Shown: positions 21,266 through 34,682 of the stretch, piece by piece
Numbering within the stretch: the stretch's first letter is position 1
Layout: each line of letters starts with the position of its first letter
Assembly (NCBI RefSeq): GCF_000001735.4
Contig: NC_003071.7
Span: 9,107,151-9,171,150 of the forward strand
Length of the DNA stretch: 64,000 nucleotides
Source: Arabidopsis thaliana
Taxonomy: Eukaryota; Streptophyta; Magnoliopsida; Brassicales; Brassicaceae
Direction of reading: 5' to 3'
The notes under the pieces: model-generated
What the model saw: only the letters and a program-made list of their open reading frames with translations
What the model was told of the DNA's origin: nothing
Databases searched by the model: none
Position numbers and translations under genes: made by a program

Positions 21266-23002
21266 TTAGTAGGTGTAGCCTTTTACAAACATACCCTCCT
21301 TGGCTTCCTCAGACTCGCCTTCTCCAGTGTATTTCCCGAGCTGAGCCAGCGAATTGGCTTTGGCTCTGGCCAAGAGAATGTCCTGAGCCGCCTTCACGTT
21401 CTCTTCCTTGCCTCCCCATGTCTTCAAGCAAGTGTTCTGCAAGGCACGTGCGTAGGAGAAGGACACGTGCCATGGGTTCGGTGCCTGGTTCATTGCGTTC
21501 AAGTTCAAGGTCGCCTCCAACTCGGACTGTCCACCAGACAAGAACTGCATACAATAGATAGTTTAACATAAATCTCAAGCATAGTTTCTTCAGCTGCAAA
21601 AGTTTACAGTATCAGAGAAAACTTGCCATGATTCCGGGGACAGCAGGAGGGATTCTGTTGCGAAGGAGCTTGAGAGTGTAGGAAGCAACCTGCTCAGGAG
21701 TAGCTCTGTCTGTGGCCTCAGCTCCTGGAGTAACCATGCTTGGCTTCAGGAGAATACCTTCGAACATGACGTTGTTCTGAGCGAGGTAGAAGAAGACCTC
21801 AGCCCAAACCTTCTCTGCAACGTCGTATGTCCTGTCAATGCCGTGTTCTCCGTCCAACATAATCTCTGGCTCCACAATCGGCACCAGACCGCTGTCCTGT
21901 AGAACACAAACTCAAACGCATGAGTATATTCAAGACAGTAATGGAACTCAGAAACAGCGGTGCAGTTAGAAATAGATAGTACTTGAGAAATAGCTGCGTA
22001 GCGAGCAAGTCCCCAAGCTGCTTCTTTAACAGCCAAAGCAGAGGGTCCATTTGGAATGCTCACAACAGTACGCCTAATCATACATACATGGAGCTCAATT
22101 AAAAAAAGACACCATTTGACAAATATATGATATTGATTCTGCAATCCGAGCATATATTAACGTACCATTTGGCGAAACGAGCACCTTGTTGGTAGTAAGC
22201 AGCGGTGCGAGAGGCTAAACCGTCAAGTCCTTGGCACCATGACTCGTCGTAAGACCCAACAAGTGGCACCAAACCCTATTTATATTCATTGGAATCGAAC
22301 AAATATAAAAAACTAAACCAGAATCTGTTTGTAAACCGGTCAAATCTAAGAATAGACCAAACCGGCATTTTGCTAGTCCAAAACAGACTAACTATTCCAA
22401 CTCGATAAGAATATACCGGAGCTAAACCGAAATGCATAAACCTAGCTAGGTTTACTACAGTAGTAGTACCTTGTCGACTTTGATGCCAGGGACGATGTTC
22501 TGCTCGACGAGAACATCAACCATTTTCTTGCCATCAGTGGTGGATTGGTACAGAGTCTCCTCGAACAGGATAGCTCCGGAGATGTACTGTCCAAGTCCTG
22601 GAGCCGACACAAGCAACGTCCTGTAAGCTTGACGGTTAGCCTCCGTGTTCTCTAGCCCAATTGACGCCAAACGCTTTCCACAAGTCGCGTTGGACTCATC
22701 CATCGCCATAATTCCGTGTCCCGGAGACGCGATTGTTTTCTGCAACCCATATCTTAATCATTAACCATTGAAATGAAAATGAAAATGATAATGAAATATA
22801 CTTGGATTATAGAGTTAATTACAGCGGTTTTGACGAGCTCATCGGCGTAAGCAGAAGCGGCTCGGACGGTGAGAGCGGAAGGTGCCACGTGGCTGCGAAT
22901 AGCTGAGACAGAGGAAGGTTGACGGAGGAGAAGACTCTGTCCCTTAACCCAATCAGATTTCACCGGTGAGGCTTTGAGCATAGTCGCAGTGCTTGACGCC
23001 AT
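21266..23002 (-). CDS. FBA1: Plastid class I fructose-bisphosphate aldolase
   Basis: Cleaves fructose-1,6- and condenses sedoheptulose-1,7-bisphosphate in the stromal Calvin-Benson cycle. Six exons: 23002-22823, 22739-22470, 22275-22166, 22073-21983, 21896-21627, 21544-21266; 399 aa. Residues 1-48 are a Ser/Ala-rich transit peptide, with processing plausible near [15 protein letters not shown]. The (beta/alpha)8 barrel carries [15 protein letters not shown], and GILLKPSMV holds the Schiff-base lysine K268. The C-terminal Tyr (GYTY) that closes the active site is present. The last intron (21626-21545) has a GC donor, ATG/GCAAGT: the phase and the join [10 protein letters not shown] require it, and no GT donor keeps the frame. 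A TATA box and a G-box lie upstream. Matches At2g21330. Confidence 0.95.
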
Positions 23003-23083
23003 TGTTGCTAGTACTTGCTTGCTAGTGAGAGCTTAAAACGCTTGTAACGCACTACGATAAACAATCGTGCTTTTCGGTGGTTT

Positions 23084-23164
23084 GATATATAGAGACTCAA
23101 GTGACATACAAAGATTGGATAATTGAGGTTCTCGTGAGCCGGCTGACGAGGATTTGCCACGTGG
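23084..23164 (-). promoter_or_regulatory. FBA1 core promoter: TATA box and G-box
   Basis: Reading toward the gene, a perfect palindromic G-box CCACGTGG (23157-23164) stands about 65 bp before a TATA box TATATATC (23091-23084), which is 82 bp before the ATG. A GATAA element occurs at about 23118. G-box plus GATA elements are typical of light-induced photosynthesis promoters. Confidence 0.7.
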
Positions 23165-25478
23165 ATGATGATAATATTTTCAGATAAAATGCCAAAAAAG
23201 ACTAAACCATATGATAAAAACCTCTCAGAATTATAGAATCAAACCATTAAAAAAAATAAAAAAAATTATTTAGCAATCCGAGCATAAGAGAAATCGACAA
23301 TTCCCAACAAAATTCATCTAAAAAACTATAGATAACAAAAATTACAATGAGAGATTAGTTTGTGAGGTGGTGAGGAGTTCTCACAGGTTTTTAAGGCTGA
23401 GGTTATGTTTGGAGATTATCATCAGATATTGTGAAGTCTACATCAACGGTTCAAGGCATGCCATGTCAACTCCCACGTTAATTCTTGTGCCTTATGGCGA
23501 AGATGTGGTACTATCATTTCTTAGGTGTACGTTATTCATTCAAAGTAACTTGGAGATATCACATTTATAATGGCGTTCAAACTAGCTATTTGACTAACGG
23601 AGACTCTCGAGTTTTAGGGAGAGATTTTCTACACACTCGTGAGAAAAAAATATATTCATTTACTCTTTGAATTTGAATTTGTGATAGATTTCTCTCAATT
23701 TTTAGTTGTTTTACGCCTTGGCATAGTTATCTATTACTTCTTTTGATCTCGTTAAATATTTTGTCCGTAACAAGAATATATGTTGTTTCTTATTTTTCTT
23801 TCAATACTTGCGAATTGTCTTACATCTTTAAAGTGAATGTGTGTTTTTGTAATGCATCAAAATTGTTTTTTTTTCTTTGTAAAATGAAAGGAATAAACCG
23901 AAAAAACCAAAATCAAACCGAATTACATTGTTTTAAAATGATTTCATTTTTTTTTGTAAAAACCCATAAACCATAAGCTAAGGAAACTATTTTTTTTTTG
24001 GGTGCAACTGCCAAACTTAACTACTACATACTATTTTAAAACTAGAAAACTATAAAAACCAAATAGTAACTCGGAATGCGCACTCCTAAACTCAAGTTTA
24101 CAAGTCAAGACAAGTCATAAGTGAAGACAAGTTGATGATGATACATCAAATATATTTTAGCTTTATAGTTTAGAGCTTGGTATTTCAATTCGGAAGTCTT
24201 TATTAGAGCACTTCTATCGATAGGTTTTAGATGGATATCTAAGCTAATAAAAATTTGAAAAGAAAAAAAGTTGTAGAGAGAGTGAGAGAGACTCTCTTAA
24301 ATGAGATACCTCTAGAACCTCTCCAAACAAGGGTCACATGATTAATGATTTAGTTCTTTTAAAATAAATAAATTTTATTATATAATAAATTATTAATATA
24401 ATTCTGATAAAAAACTTTTTGAGTCATTCCACTGATGGGGATTCTCTTAGATACTACTAGATTTTGATGAAGCAACTTATTAATATAGTTTTGATGACAT
24501 CACTTTTTATATGAATTTAATTTGGACTAATTGTGTTGTAATATAGCGAAAAAGTATGAACTCAAAGCGAATAGATGGAATGTGACTGAACAGTTTTCCT
24601 AGAGGGGGGAACTTTTCTCATATCCATAGAGATGGGACAAAGATTGTAGCAAAATTGTCTCTCAAATTCAATAACCGAACCTATTATATTTATTTTAGTT
24701 TTAAGAATAATTTATATTAGTTTTAAATCTAAATTATAAAAAGAAAATCAATTTTAATTTGAATATACAAATATTATATCGAGATGATAAAAAATTTAAT
24801 ACATAGTATGAAAGAAACTGAAAGATATTATTAATTTATTTAGAGATTCTTTGCATTATTATGAGATATTTATTACTACACCATTGAAAGGTTGGACAAA
24901 GTGCTGCTTCTAAAGATGCAATTCATGTGCGGACTGCGGACTAAATGATCAAGTGGCAAATATTCTTACCATGCATTGTTCCTTCATCAATTTGAACATC
25001 TTAAATGGAGAATGCGTCTTATACATATCTTTGGAAGCTAATCTTGAGAAGGCATATTAGAGTCGTTCAGTATGGTTTATAAATTATGAAGTGTCGAAAG
25101 CGAATACAAACCGTTGCTTGCAATTTGCGTACAGTTTTAAGACTTTTAGTCAGAAACATACAAAGTAGGGTCATATGTGACTCGATGCATATTAAGATCT
25201 TCTTGTCCTTTGTCTCCAACATGAAAACAACGCTTTTACAGTCACACATTGCCTTACCAATTTTCCCACTTTCTGTTTCTTAATTATTTTGGTTCTCTTT
25301 GCTTTTAAAATCTCAATTTGACTAACCGGTTAGGTGTACCAATCATTAGACCGAATGCTTACATGAGTAAATGAGTTCACAGGAAACTTGAGTTGTGTTG
25401 TTTTCTATCAGTTAATCAACGCAACGCCGAGAAGCTTTTTCAGGGGTTTGGTGCGTTGAATTTGTGGATCAAGAAACA
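23165..25478. other. Gene-free spacer between FBA1 and DTX46
   Basis: 2.3 kb of AT-rich DNA between divergent genes. The open frames are short and without recognisable motifs. The one structured element I see is the imperfect inverted repeat at 24203-24450. Confidence 0.5.
24203..24450. repeat. Possible MITE-like element with degenerate inverted ends
   Basis: The left end (TTAGAGCACTTCTATCGATA) and the reverse complement of the right end (TAAGAGAATCCCCATCAG) share AGAG, a central ATC and a final GG. They enclose about 200 bp of very AT-rich sequence. The match is poor (about 12 of 20), and target duplications are not clear. Confidence 0.25.
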
Positions 25479-28400
25479 ATGCAAATTCAATGCAAAACCC
25501 TAACTTTTACAGTTTCTTCGATTCCTTGTAACCCAAAGCTACCATTCCCATCTTCCCTCACTTTACGGTCATGGAATCCTTCATTCCCGAGTTTCAGGAG
25601 CTCCGCTGTTTCCGGACCAAAGTCATCACTGAAGCTGAACAGGTTTTTAAGAAACTGTGCAAGTACGAATCAGGAGCTTGTTGTTGATGGAGAAACCGGA
25701 AATGGGTCGATTTCGGAGCTCCAAGGAGATGCAGCAAATGGTTCGATTTCGCCGGTGGAAGTGGAAGCAGAAGTAGAAGAAGTGAAGGTAGATGATTTGG
25801 CGACTCAGAGCATTTGGGGACAGATGAAAGAGATCGTCATGTTTACCGGACCTGCCGCGGGATTGTGGCTATGTGGGCCGTTGATGAGTCTCATTGATAC
25901 GGCGGTGATTGGTCAAGGAAGCTCACTCGAACTCGCTGCTTTAGGTATATACCATAGAATCTGAGTTTTGCTTGACTTGATTTCATAAATTGTTGGTTCT
26001 TGGCTTTTAATTCTTCAACTTGAATTGGTCTCTTTGCTCTTTGTTGTAATATAATTCAAGTCAAGAATGATTTATGGACAATGTTTTACCAGCTTAATCA
26101 TACAAAAAGAACAAAACTTTTAGCCTCTTTTCTGTTCAGTTTTCGCTTGTCTCTGTCTAACGAGTGAGGAGCTTTTTTCTCTTTTCATCATCTGTGTGTA
26201 ACCTTGAAATCTAAAGTGGGCATGATGTGCTGGAATAGCACTAACCTTTCTTTAGTGACGTATTTAATGGTGCTTGAGTTTTGTCTGATTAGTATATAAT
26301 TTACTGAAGGAAAATAGGATCTTTAGGTTCCATAAAGCAATGTAGCTTTCTTGTTTGATTGGCAAATTCGATACAAAGATGTTTGTAAGTTTCAGGTTTC
26401 AGTCATGGCTTTGATTACTCGTGACTCCTGAACATTTGATTTTGATTTCATATTATACCTTGGATGTGTTACTTGAACTGGGAACATCCGATTATTCTTC
26501 CCTTTACTATGTTCCACGCTAGGTTCACTGGTTGAAGTAACAGTAATTTAAATTTCACTTTGGATGAACCAGGTCCTGCTACCGTCATCTGTGATTATTT
26601 GTGTTATACGTTCATGTTCCTCTCAGTTGCGACTTCAAATCTTGTTGCTACCTCTCTTGCTCGGCAGGTCAGTTTATCATTCTTGGACTATGAATTTGGC
26701 CTATAATACCTTTTATTCATTAATCATAAGCAATTTCCAGGATATTTTCCAATTGGACACAGTATTAGTAACTTCTAATAGAATAGTGCTTATGCAGGAT
26801 AAAGATGAAGTACAACATCAGATATCGATCTTGCTTTTCATTGGGTTGGCTTGTGGAGTCACGATGATGGTGTTGACAAGACTGTTTGGTTCCTGGGCAC
26901 TAACTGGTAACAAGTGATCTTTGTATCTGAATAGAAGTTTATGACTAGTAGCAAATCAACAGACTGTTGACTGTTCAGTCTTCTTTCAGCTTTTACAGGG
27001 GTAAAGAATGCCGACATTGTTCCAGCAGCTAATAAATATGTTCAGGTCCGTACTATATCTTAGTAAACTCTACTGTGGGCTTTGGTGAGCTTGTTGGCTC
27101 TATGTGTATAGAAAAATAGTATGGCTTTTCCTTGTGAACCTGTCTGGAGATGTACAACTTATACTAAGTTCGATCCATGCTAATAGCCTTGAATATTGTT
27201 GATTGTTTTTCCATATTCTCAGATTCGTGGTTTAGCATGGCCAGCTGTTCTCATTGGATGGGTTGCTCAAAGTGCAAGGTCCCTTTATACCCCATTTTCT
27301 TCTGCGTCTTGCATTTTTTGCTCTTCCAAAGTTTCAGCATTGTCATACAATTCTGGCTGTGGGATCTTAATAGCCTGCAAGGATTATATTCCACTGTTAT
27401 TGTGGTGTAACATCCTCTTTTCTTATTTGTTTGTCTTAGTCTTGGTATGAAAGACTCATGGGGACCTCTTAAGGCTTTGGCGGTTGCTAGTGCAATAAAC
27501 GGTGTTGGTGATGTGGTCTTATGCACCTTTCTAGGATATGGTATAGCAGGTGCAGCTTGGGCAACTATGGTGTCACAAGTAAGCTGAAATCTTTAAGATT
27601 CCAAAAAGTTCTGATTTTGGAACTGAAATCTTCTTGTCTGATTCAATATCATATCAGCTAGTTAACAATATGGTCATAATGCGAGGTGTTTTAGGTTGTT
27701 GCTGCTTATATGATGATGGACGCATTGAACAAGAAAGGATACAGCGCATTCTCATTCTGTGTTCCTTCTCCAAGTGAACTTTTGACGATTTTTGGACTCG
27801 CTGCCCCTGTCTTTATAACTATGATGTCAAAGGTTAATACTTCACTTGTATCTATAGAATTGCCACAAGATCGTCTCTTCCTTATCTGAAATTTGTGTCT
27901 TGTCCCTTAGGTTTTGTTCTATACGCTCCTTGTGTACTTTGCTACATCAATGGGTACAAATATCATAGCTGCTCATCAGGTGATATGTCCTTTAATATCT
28001 CACCACCAACCATGTTTCTGATTTGAGTTTTCTCTATAACTTCTTTGGCTCTTTTGGTCTCTAGGTTATGCTTCAGATATATACCATGAGTACGGTTTGG
28101 GGGGAGCCTCTCTCTCAAACTGCACAGTCCTTTATGCCTGAGCTTTTATTCGGAATCAATCGTAATTTGCCTAAAGTAGGTCATAAGTTGTCAGTTGAAA
28201 CCATTTATTTGCACATCAGTTTTATTTTTTTGTTTTACTGTTGCCTAAAGCAACTCTGCTTGTACTGTTGTCTGTAGGCTAGGGTGCTTCTGAAGTCACT
28301 AGTTATCATCGGAGCTACGCTAGGAATAGTAGTCGGAACCATTGGCACAGCAGTTCCATGGCTGTTCCCTGGCATCTTCACACGTGACAAGGTTGTCACA

Positions 28401-29086
28401 TCCGAGGTATATCTTTACAGTTTTTCTCATATGTTCCCGACAACAAATTTTGAAGAATGAAGAGTTTTTAAACAGTTATTCGTTTCATATTCTAACAGAT
28501 GCACAAGGTCATAATACCGTATTTTCTTGCTTTATCCATCACTCCAAGTACTCACAGTCTTGAAGGCACCTTACTGGTAAATCATACTTTTGTGTCTCAG
28601 TACATTTCTGGATCACCTGCAAACCTAATCTAGAAGAACTAAGACTGTTGTATATGAAATGAAGGCTGGAAGAGATCTTAGATATATCAGCTTGTCAATG
28701 ACTGGATGCTTAGCGGTCGCTGGGCTTCTACTTATGGTACTCACTCCTCTTATCATCAATCTCCATCACTCTCTTGAATTCTAAAATAGATTTTGTAACT
28801 CTTTCCTTTTCGCATTGTTTACCAATTTACTAATAGCTTCTGAGCAATGGAGGATTTGGTTTGAGAGGCTGCTGGTATGCTCTCGTGGGATTCCAATGGG
28901 TAAAAATTGCTACGCCTTTACTAAGCCACATTACCCAGAACTTCATATATCTTTTGCTCTTCTTAAATCTAACATCAAATATTTCAGGCTCGGTTTTCTC
29001 TATCTCTTTTCCGCCTTCTATCGCGGGATGGTGTACTGTACTCCGAAGATACAAGCCGATACGCTGAGAAAGTGAAAGCTGCGTAG
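25479..29086 (+). CDS. DTX46/EDS5H: Plastid MATE transporter, EDS5 homologue (DETOXIFICATION 46)
   Basis: Multidrug-and-toxin-extrusion family; its relative EDS5 exports isochorismate/salicylate precursors from chloroplasts. Fourteen exons: 25479-25944, 26573-26667, 26798-26906, 26999-27045, 27223-27278, 27440-27578, 27695-27832, 27911-27979, 28065-28175, 28278-28406, 28499-28576, 28665-28736, 28837-28899, 28988-29086; 556 aa in my model. The first about 70 residues are a Ser/Pro-rich transit peptide, followed by an acidic stretch ([13 protein letters not shown]). The membrane domain begins at [28 protein letters not shown], the MATE first helix with its Asp. Later helices carry [17 protein letters not shown] chose ATG 25479; the frame upstream starts only from GTG. 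Recalled as At2g21340. Function by homology; the substrate is not shown by sequence. Confidence 0.9.
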
Positions 29087-29300
29087 CTCAGTAAGTCACC
29101 GTATACCTCACAAGAAAAAGTATAATGAACAGAGAACAGCTTCATTCAGTTGTAGATCAATGGGTTACTCTGTTTCAAGATTGTATTCTTTAAGAACATG
29201 AAAATGTATTCGACTGAATAGAAAAGTCTTGGCATTAATAGGCCCTGCTTCAACTCCTGTGATTCCCCTGTATATAAAAGATGATACAAACAAACTGTTG

Positions 29301-30117
29301 CTACTCTTCATTCCGTTTTTTGTCCTCGTCGGCTTTCAATTTGGTGGGACTAGGACGATAAAGTATCACGGTCCGCGCAATTTGCCCGACTGATACTGAA
29401 CCAGTGGCTTCCTCCAAACGTAGAATCATGTCCTCTAGCTCTCCAGGGCATGTTCTGTGTATTTTCACCTATTGATTGAATCGATCAAGATTAAGTCAAG
29501 TCTCAGGATTGGACTTCAAATACATTTCATTGATCAGACAGCAACTATTCCAATGTAACCACCATTCCACTACCTAAACCCAAATCTTGGAGAGATTGTA
29601 ACAATAAAGTTTATACCTTTAAGAGCTCGTTCTTCTCCAGCGTCTCTACGAAGGACAAGACGACTGAATCCGTAACGCCAGACTTGCCTACAAGTTGAGA
29701 TTTCAGTTTGTCACCCAAATGATGTGCGTAAGAAGCAAGCTTTCTCTTCTCTTTCGCAGACAACTCCAAAGCCGAGCTTCTTCGGTTTTCTCTCATGGAC
29801 ACCATTGTAAGTTCCGACCCATCTTCTTGGCCATCATCGTTAATCTCGTTAAGAGAGGCTACTAAGGACACGTTGTCTTCGTCTTGTTCTGATTCATCAA
29901 CAGAAGAGAAGGATTTAGGTACGAGGAGAGGAGAGAAGCTGATATAAGGACGTGGAAGAGGTAAAGAAGAGGAGATCCACGCATGATGACTGGATTTACG
30001 GCCTAATAGAGACACGGAAAAGGGTCTGAGGAACAGACAGACAGGAGATGTTGGTTTGCGATGTCGGAGAAGATGGTGGATCAAGTTAGTCAAAGTCGAT
30101 GATTTTGCAGTCGCCAT
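29301..30117 (-). CDS. CRM-domain (CRS1-YhbY) RNA-binding protein
   Basis: Two exons: 30117-29617 and 29468-29301; 222 aa. The N-terminal 70 residues are Arg/Ser/Leu-rich with no acids, an organelle presequence. An acidic linker (about 75-100) follows. From LSAKEKRKLASYAHHLGDKL to ARTVILYRPS (about 118-210) is one CRM domain: an alpha-beta fold with the GKSGVTDSVV loop and closing ILYR strand seen in bacterial YhbY and in plant group-II-intron splicing factors. Single-CRM proteins of this small type are thought to bind rRNA or assist ribosome assembly in plastids or mitochondria, but the target of this one is not known from sequence. The canonical GxxG loop is GKSG. By position At2g21350. It converges with DTX46, 214 bp away. 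Confidence 0.9.
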
Positions 30118-30205
30118 CTCCGGTCTCCTCTTCTGAACTCTGAGATTTATGAGGTTTTATAATATCATTTCAATTAATAATCTTTTTTGCTTGAAATTAT
30201 CAAAA

Positions 30206-30277
30206 GGGTGTTTGGTCTAGTGGTATGATTCTCGCTTCGGGTGCGAGAGGTCCCGAGTTCGATTCTCGGAACACCCC
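30206..30277 (+). tRNA. tRNA-Pro(CGG): tRNA-Pro (anticodon CGG)
   Basis: 72 nt folding as a full cloverleaf. The acceptor stem GGGTGTT/AACACCC has seven pairs, the D arm contains TGGTCTAGTGG (A box), the anticodon stem CTCGC/GCGAG holds a loop TTCGGGT with CGG, and the T arm contains GAGTTCGATTC (B box). There is no intron and no encoded CCA. A Pol III stop TTTT follows at 30288-30291, and a CAA motif just upstream (30201-30203) is typical of plant tRNA genes. It reads proline codon CCG. Confidence 0.97.
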
Positions 30278-30431
30278 TATGCTTCAATTTTGTAAAAAAT
30301 GTTGAAATCGACACGCATGATTCACAAAAATGTTGTTCCATAACATAATCAGTACATTCATACAACAACATAATCATTTGTCTAACAAGAAAATGTGTTC
30401 ACATGCTCTGGTCTTGAAAATGTGTTCTGCT

Positions 30432-32900
<2,469 letters not shown>

Positions 32901-34682
32901 CTCTCTTTTCCTTCTGAGGCTGCTTTCTTCTAAACTCCATAGATAAGGGAGCTAGCAAGTTCGTGACCGTTGGATTTCTCGATTTTTTCCTCTTGATTTG
33001 AATTTACCATTTTAGCCTTCCATATTATTTTTATTTATTTTACTCCACTCAACACCAAGCAGTTGGGCTGCACGTTCTCTGGTCATCTAACGGCTCAGAT
33101 TATGGGTGCGGATCTTCATATTTGGACCCTTGTAGGCCCACGACCAATAATGATGACAACAATCCCTCTCTCCTGGCACCATATTTTGTTCCACACAAGT
33201 TTTCTTTAAAAAATTTACATGTAAATGCTATATATACCAAGCAATTTTTGTCTAATTAAAAATTTACAGAATATTGAAATCATAGCACTAAGACGCAAAA
33301 CTAAAAATAACAACATTCCATTTGCATATGAACCAAATGGGTCGTGGTCTAGTGGTAATTCATGAAGATGAAGGTTGGTTTTGGTGTGTCCCAAGTACTG
33401 TTGATATCCTTATTCATTAAATCGGAACGTCTAAAAATCTGTCTTTGGATACTTGGGAAAACTACAAATGATTTTTTGCTGAAAACATGACTTGGATTTC
33501 ATTGTGAAAAGCATGCACGTGTGAGCCAGATGTGCGGTGGAGCTCAAGAAGTGGGAGATATGACAACTTCTTTGCCACTGCTACTTTACCTTCGAGAAGC
33601 AATCACACTCTATATACGTAAACTACTTGGTATTAGGGAATAAGGACCCACATATTCAATGTGTGTGTAACATAAGTGTTTAATATTATAGAAGCAAGAT
33701 ATACGTGCTCGTAATAACTCCATTTTATTGGATTACTTTCTATTTTATTTTTATTTAGGTTATAATTTTGTCTTTTGCAATTTGCAGGATTTATTAGTAC
33801 ACCATCTATTTAAGGATAATGTTTCCTTTCATTTAGCCATTATTAAATTCAGTACTGAATCTATTCGACATGTTGCAGTTAAGTAGAATCTAACATAATG
33901 TCGCAAATCATGTTCCATTGGAATTGACGTTTTTTAACATTTTGAGTGACCCTTAAGAGAAATTACTTTAAATCTGTTCATTATTTTTAGATTTGGTGTT
34001 GGATACAATTCCTAATTTATTTTTTAACTGATTCGGTTAAAAACTTAAAATTGAACATATTTCACTAGGATTTCATTTTCTTTGGTTTAGGTTGAACCGG
34101 AACAAAAACATTGAACGAATTAAAGGGCAGAAAGGACAAAAACATTGAAATCCTCCATTTTTACTAACCCATCGTTCTTCCCGCTCGTTCGGTTCATTCA
34201 ATTTGTTTCGAAAACCTTTTAACCCGGTTCGCGGTTATTTTATTTTAATCCTCAACCACGTTCGAATCTATTAGCGACACAGTAAAAACAAATATATTTT
34301 ATTAATCAAAAATTCAAAATCTGAAAAAAAGACGCTTTCACCAAAAAAAAATATCTCCAATCGATTTCTCTCTATCTCTCTCTTCACCACCGTCGCGTGA
34401 AGAAGACGAAACAATCGCTCTCTCCTTGTGTGGTCTCACTATCTTTTTCTCACCTTCGCGTAGCTTAACCATGGAAAAGTAGAGAAGAAGAAGAAAGAGA
34501 GAAGTGAGAGAAAGACGAAGAAGATGAAGAGCATATTGCTTTTTCTGTCCCCAGCCATGTGAGTTTCCACTGACACATTCTCTCCATCTTCACATTTGGT
34601 GTTTTTTTCTTTTGCTTGATTCTTTCTATCTTCATTTTCAGATTTTTACCGAGTCCGTAACCGAGTTTGAACGAGTTAGTGG
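32901..34682. other. Intergenic between XK-1 and kinesin
   Basis: 1.8 kb between divergent genes. It holds the 5' leaders and promoters (a pyrimidine-rich stretch before the kinesin, 34340-34450). A tRNA A-box-like remnant is at 33342-33360. I find no gene. Confidence 0.5.
33342..33410 (+). repeat. tRNA-A-box-like remnant, possible SINE head
   Basis: GGGTCGTGGTCTAGTGGTAA resembles the first 20 bases of a tRNA-derived SINE or a broken tRNA: A box TGGTCTAGTGGT at 33348-33359. No stem pairing and no good B box follow, so it is not a working tRNA. Confidence 0.3.
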
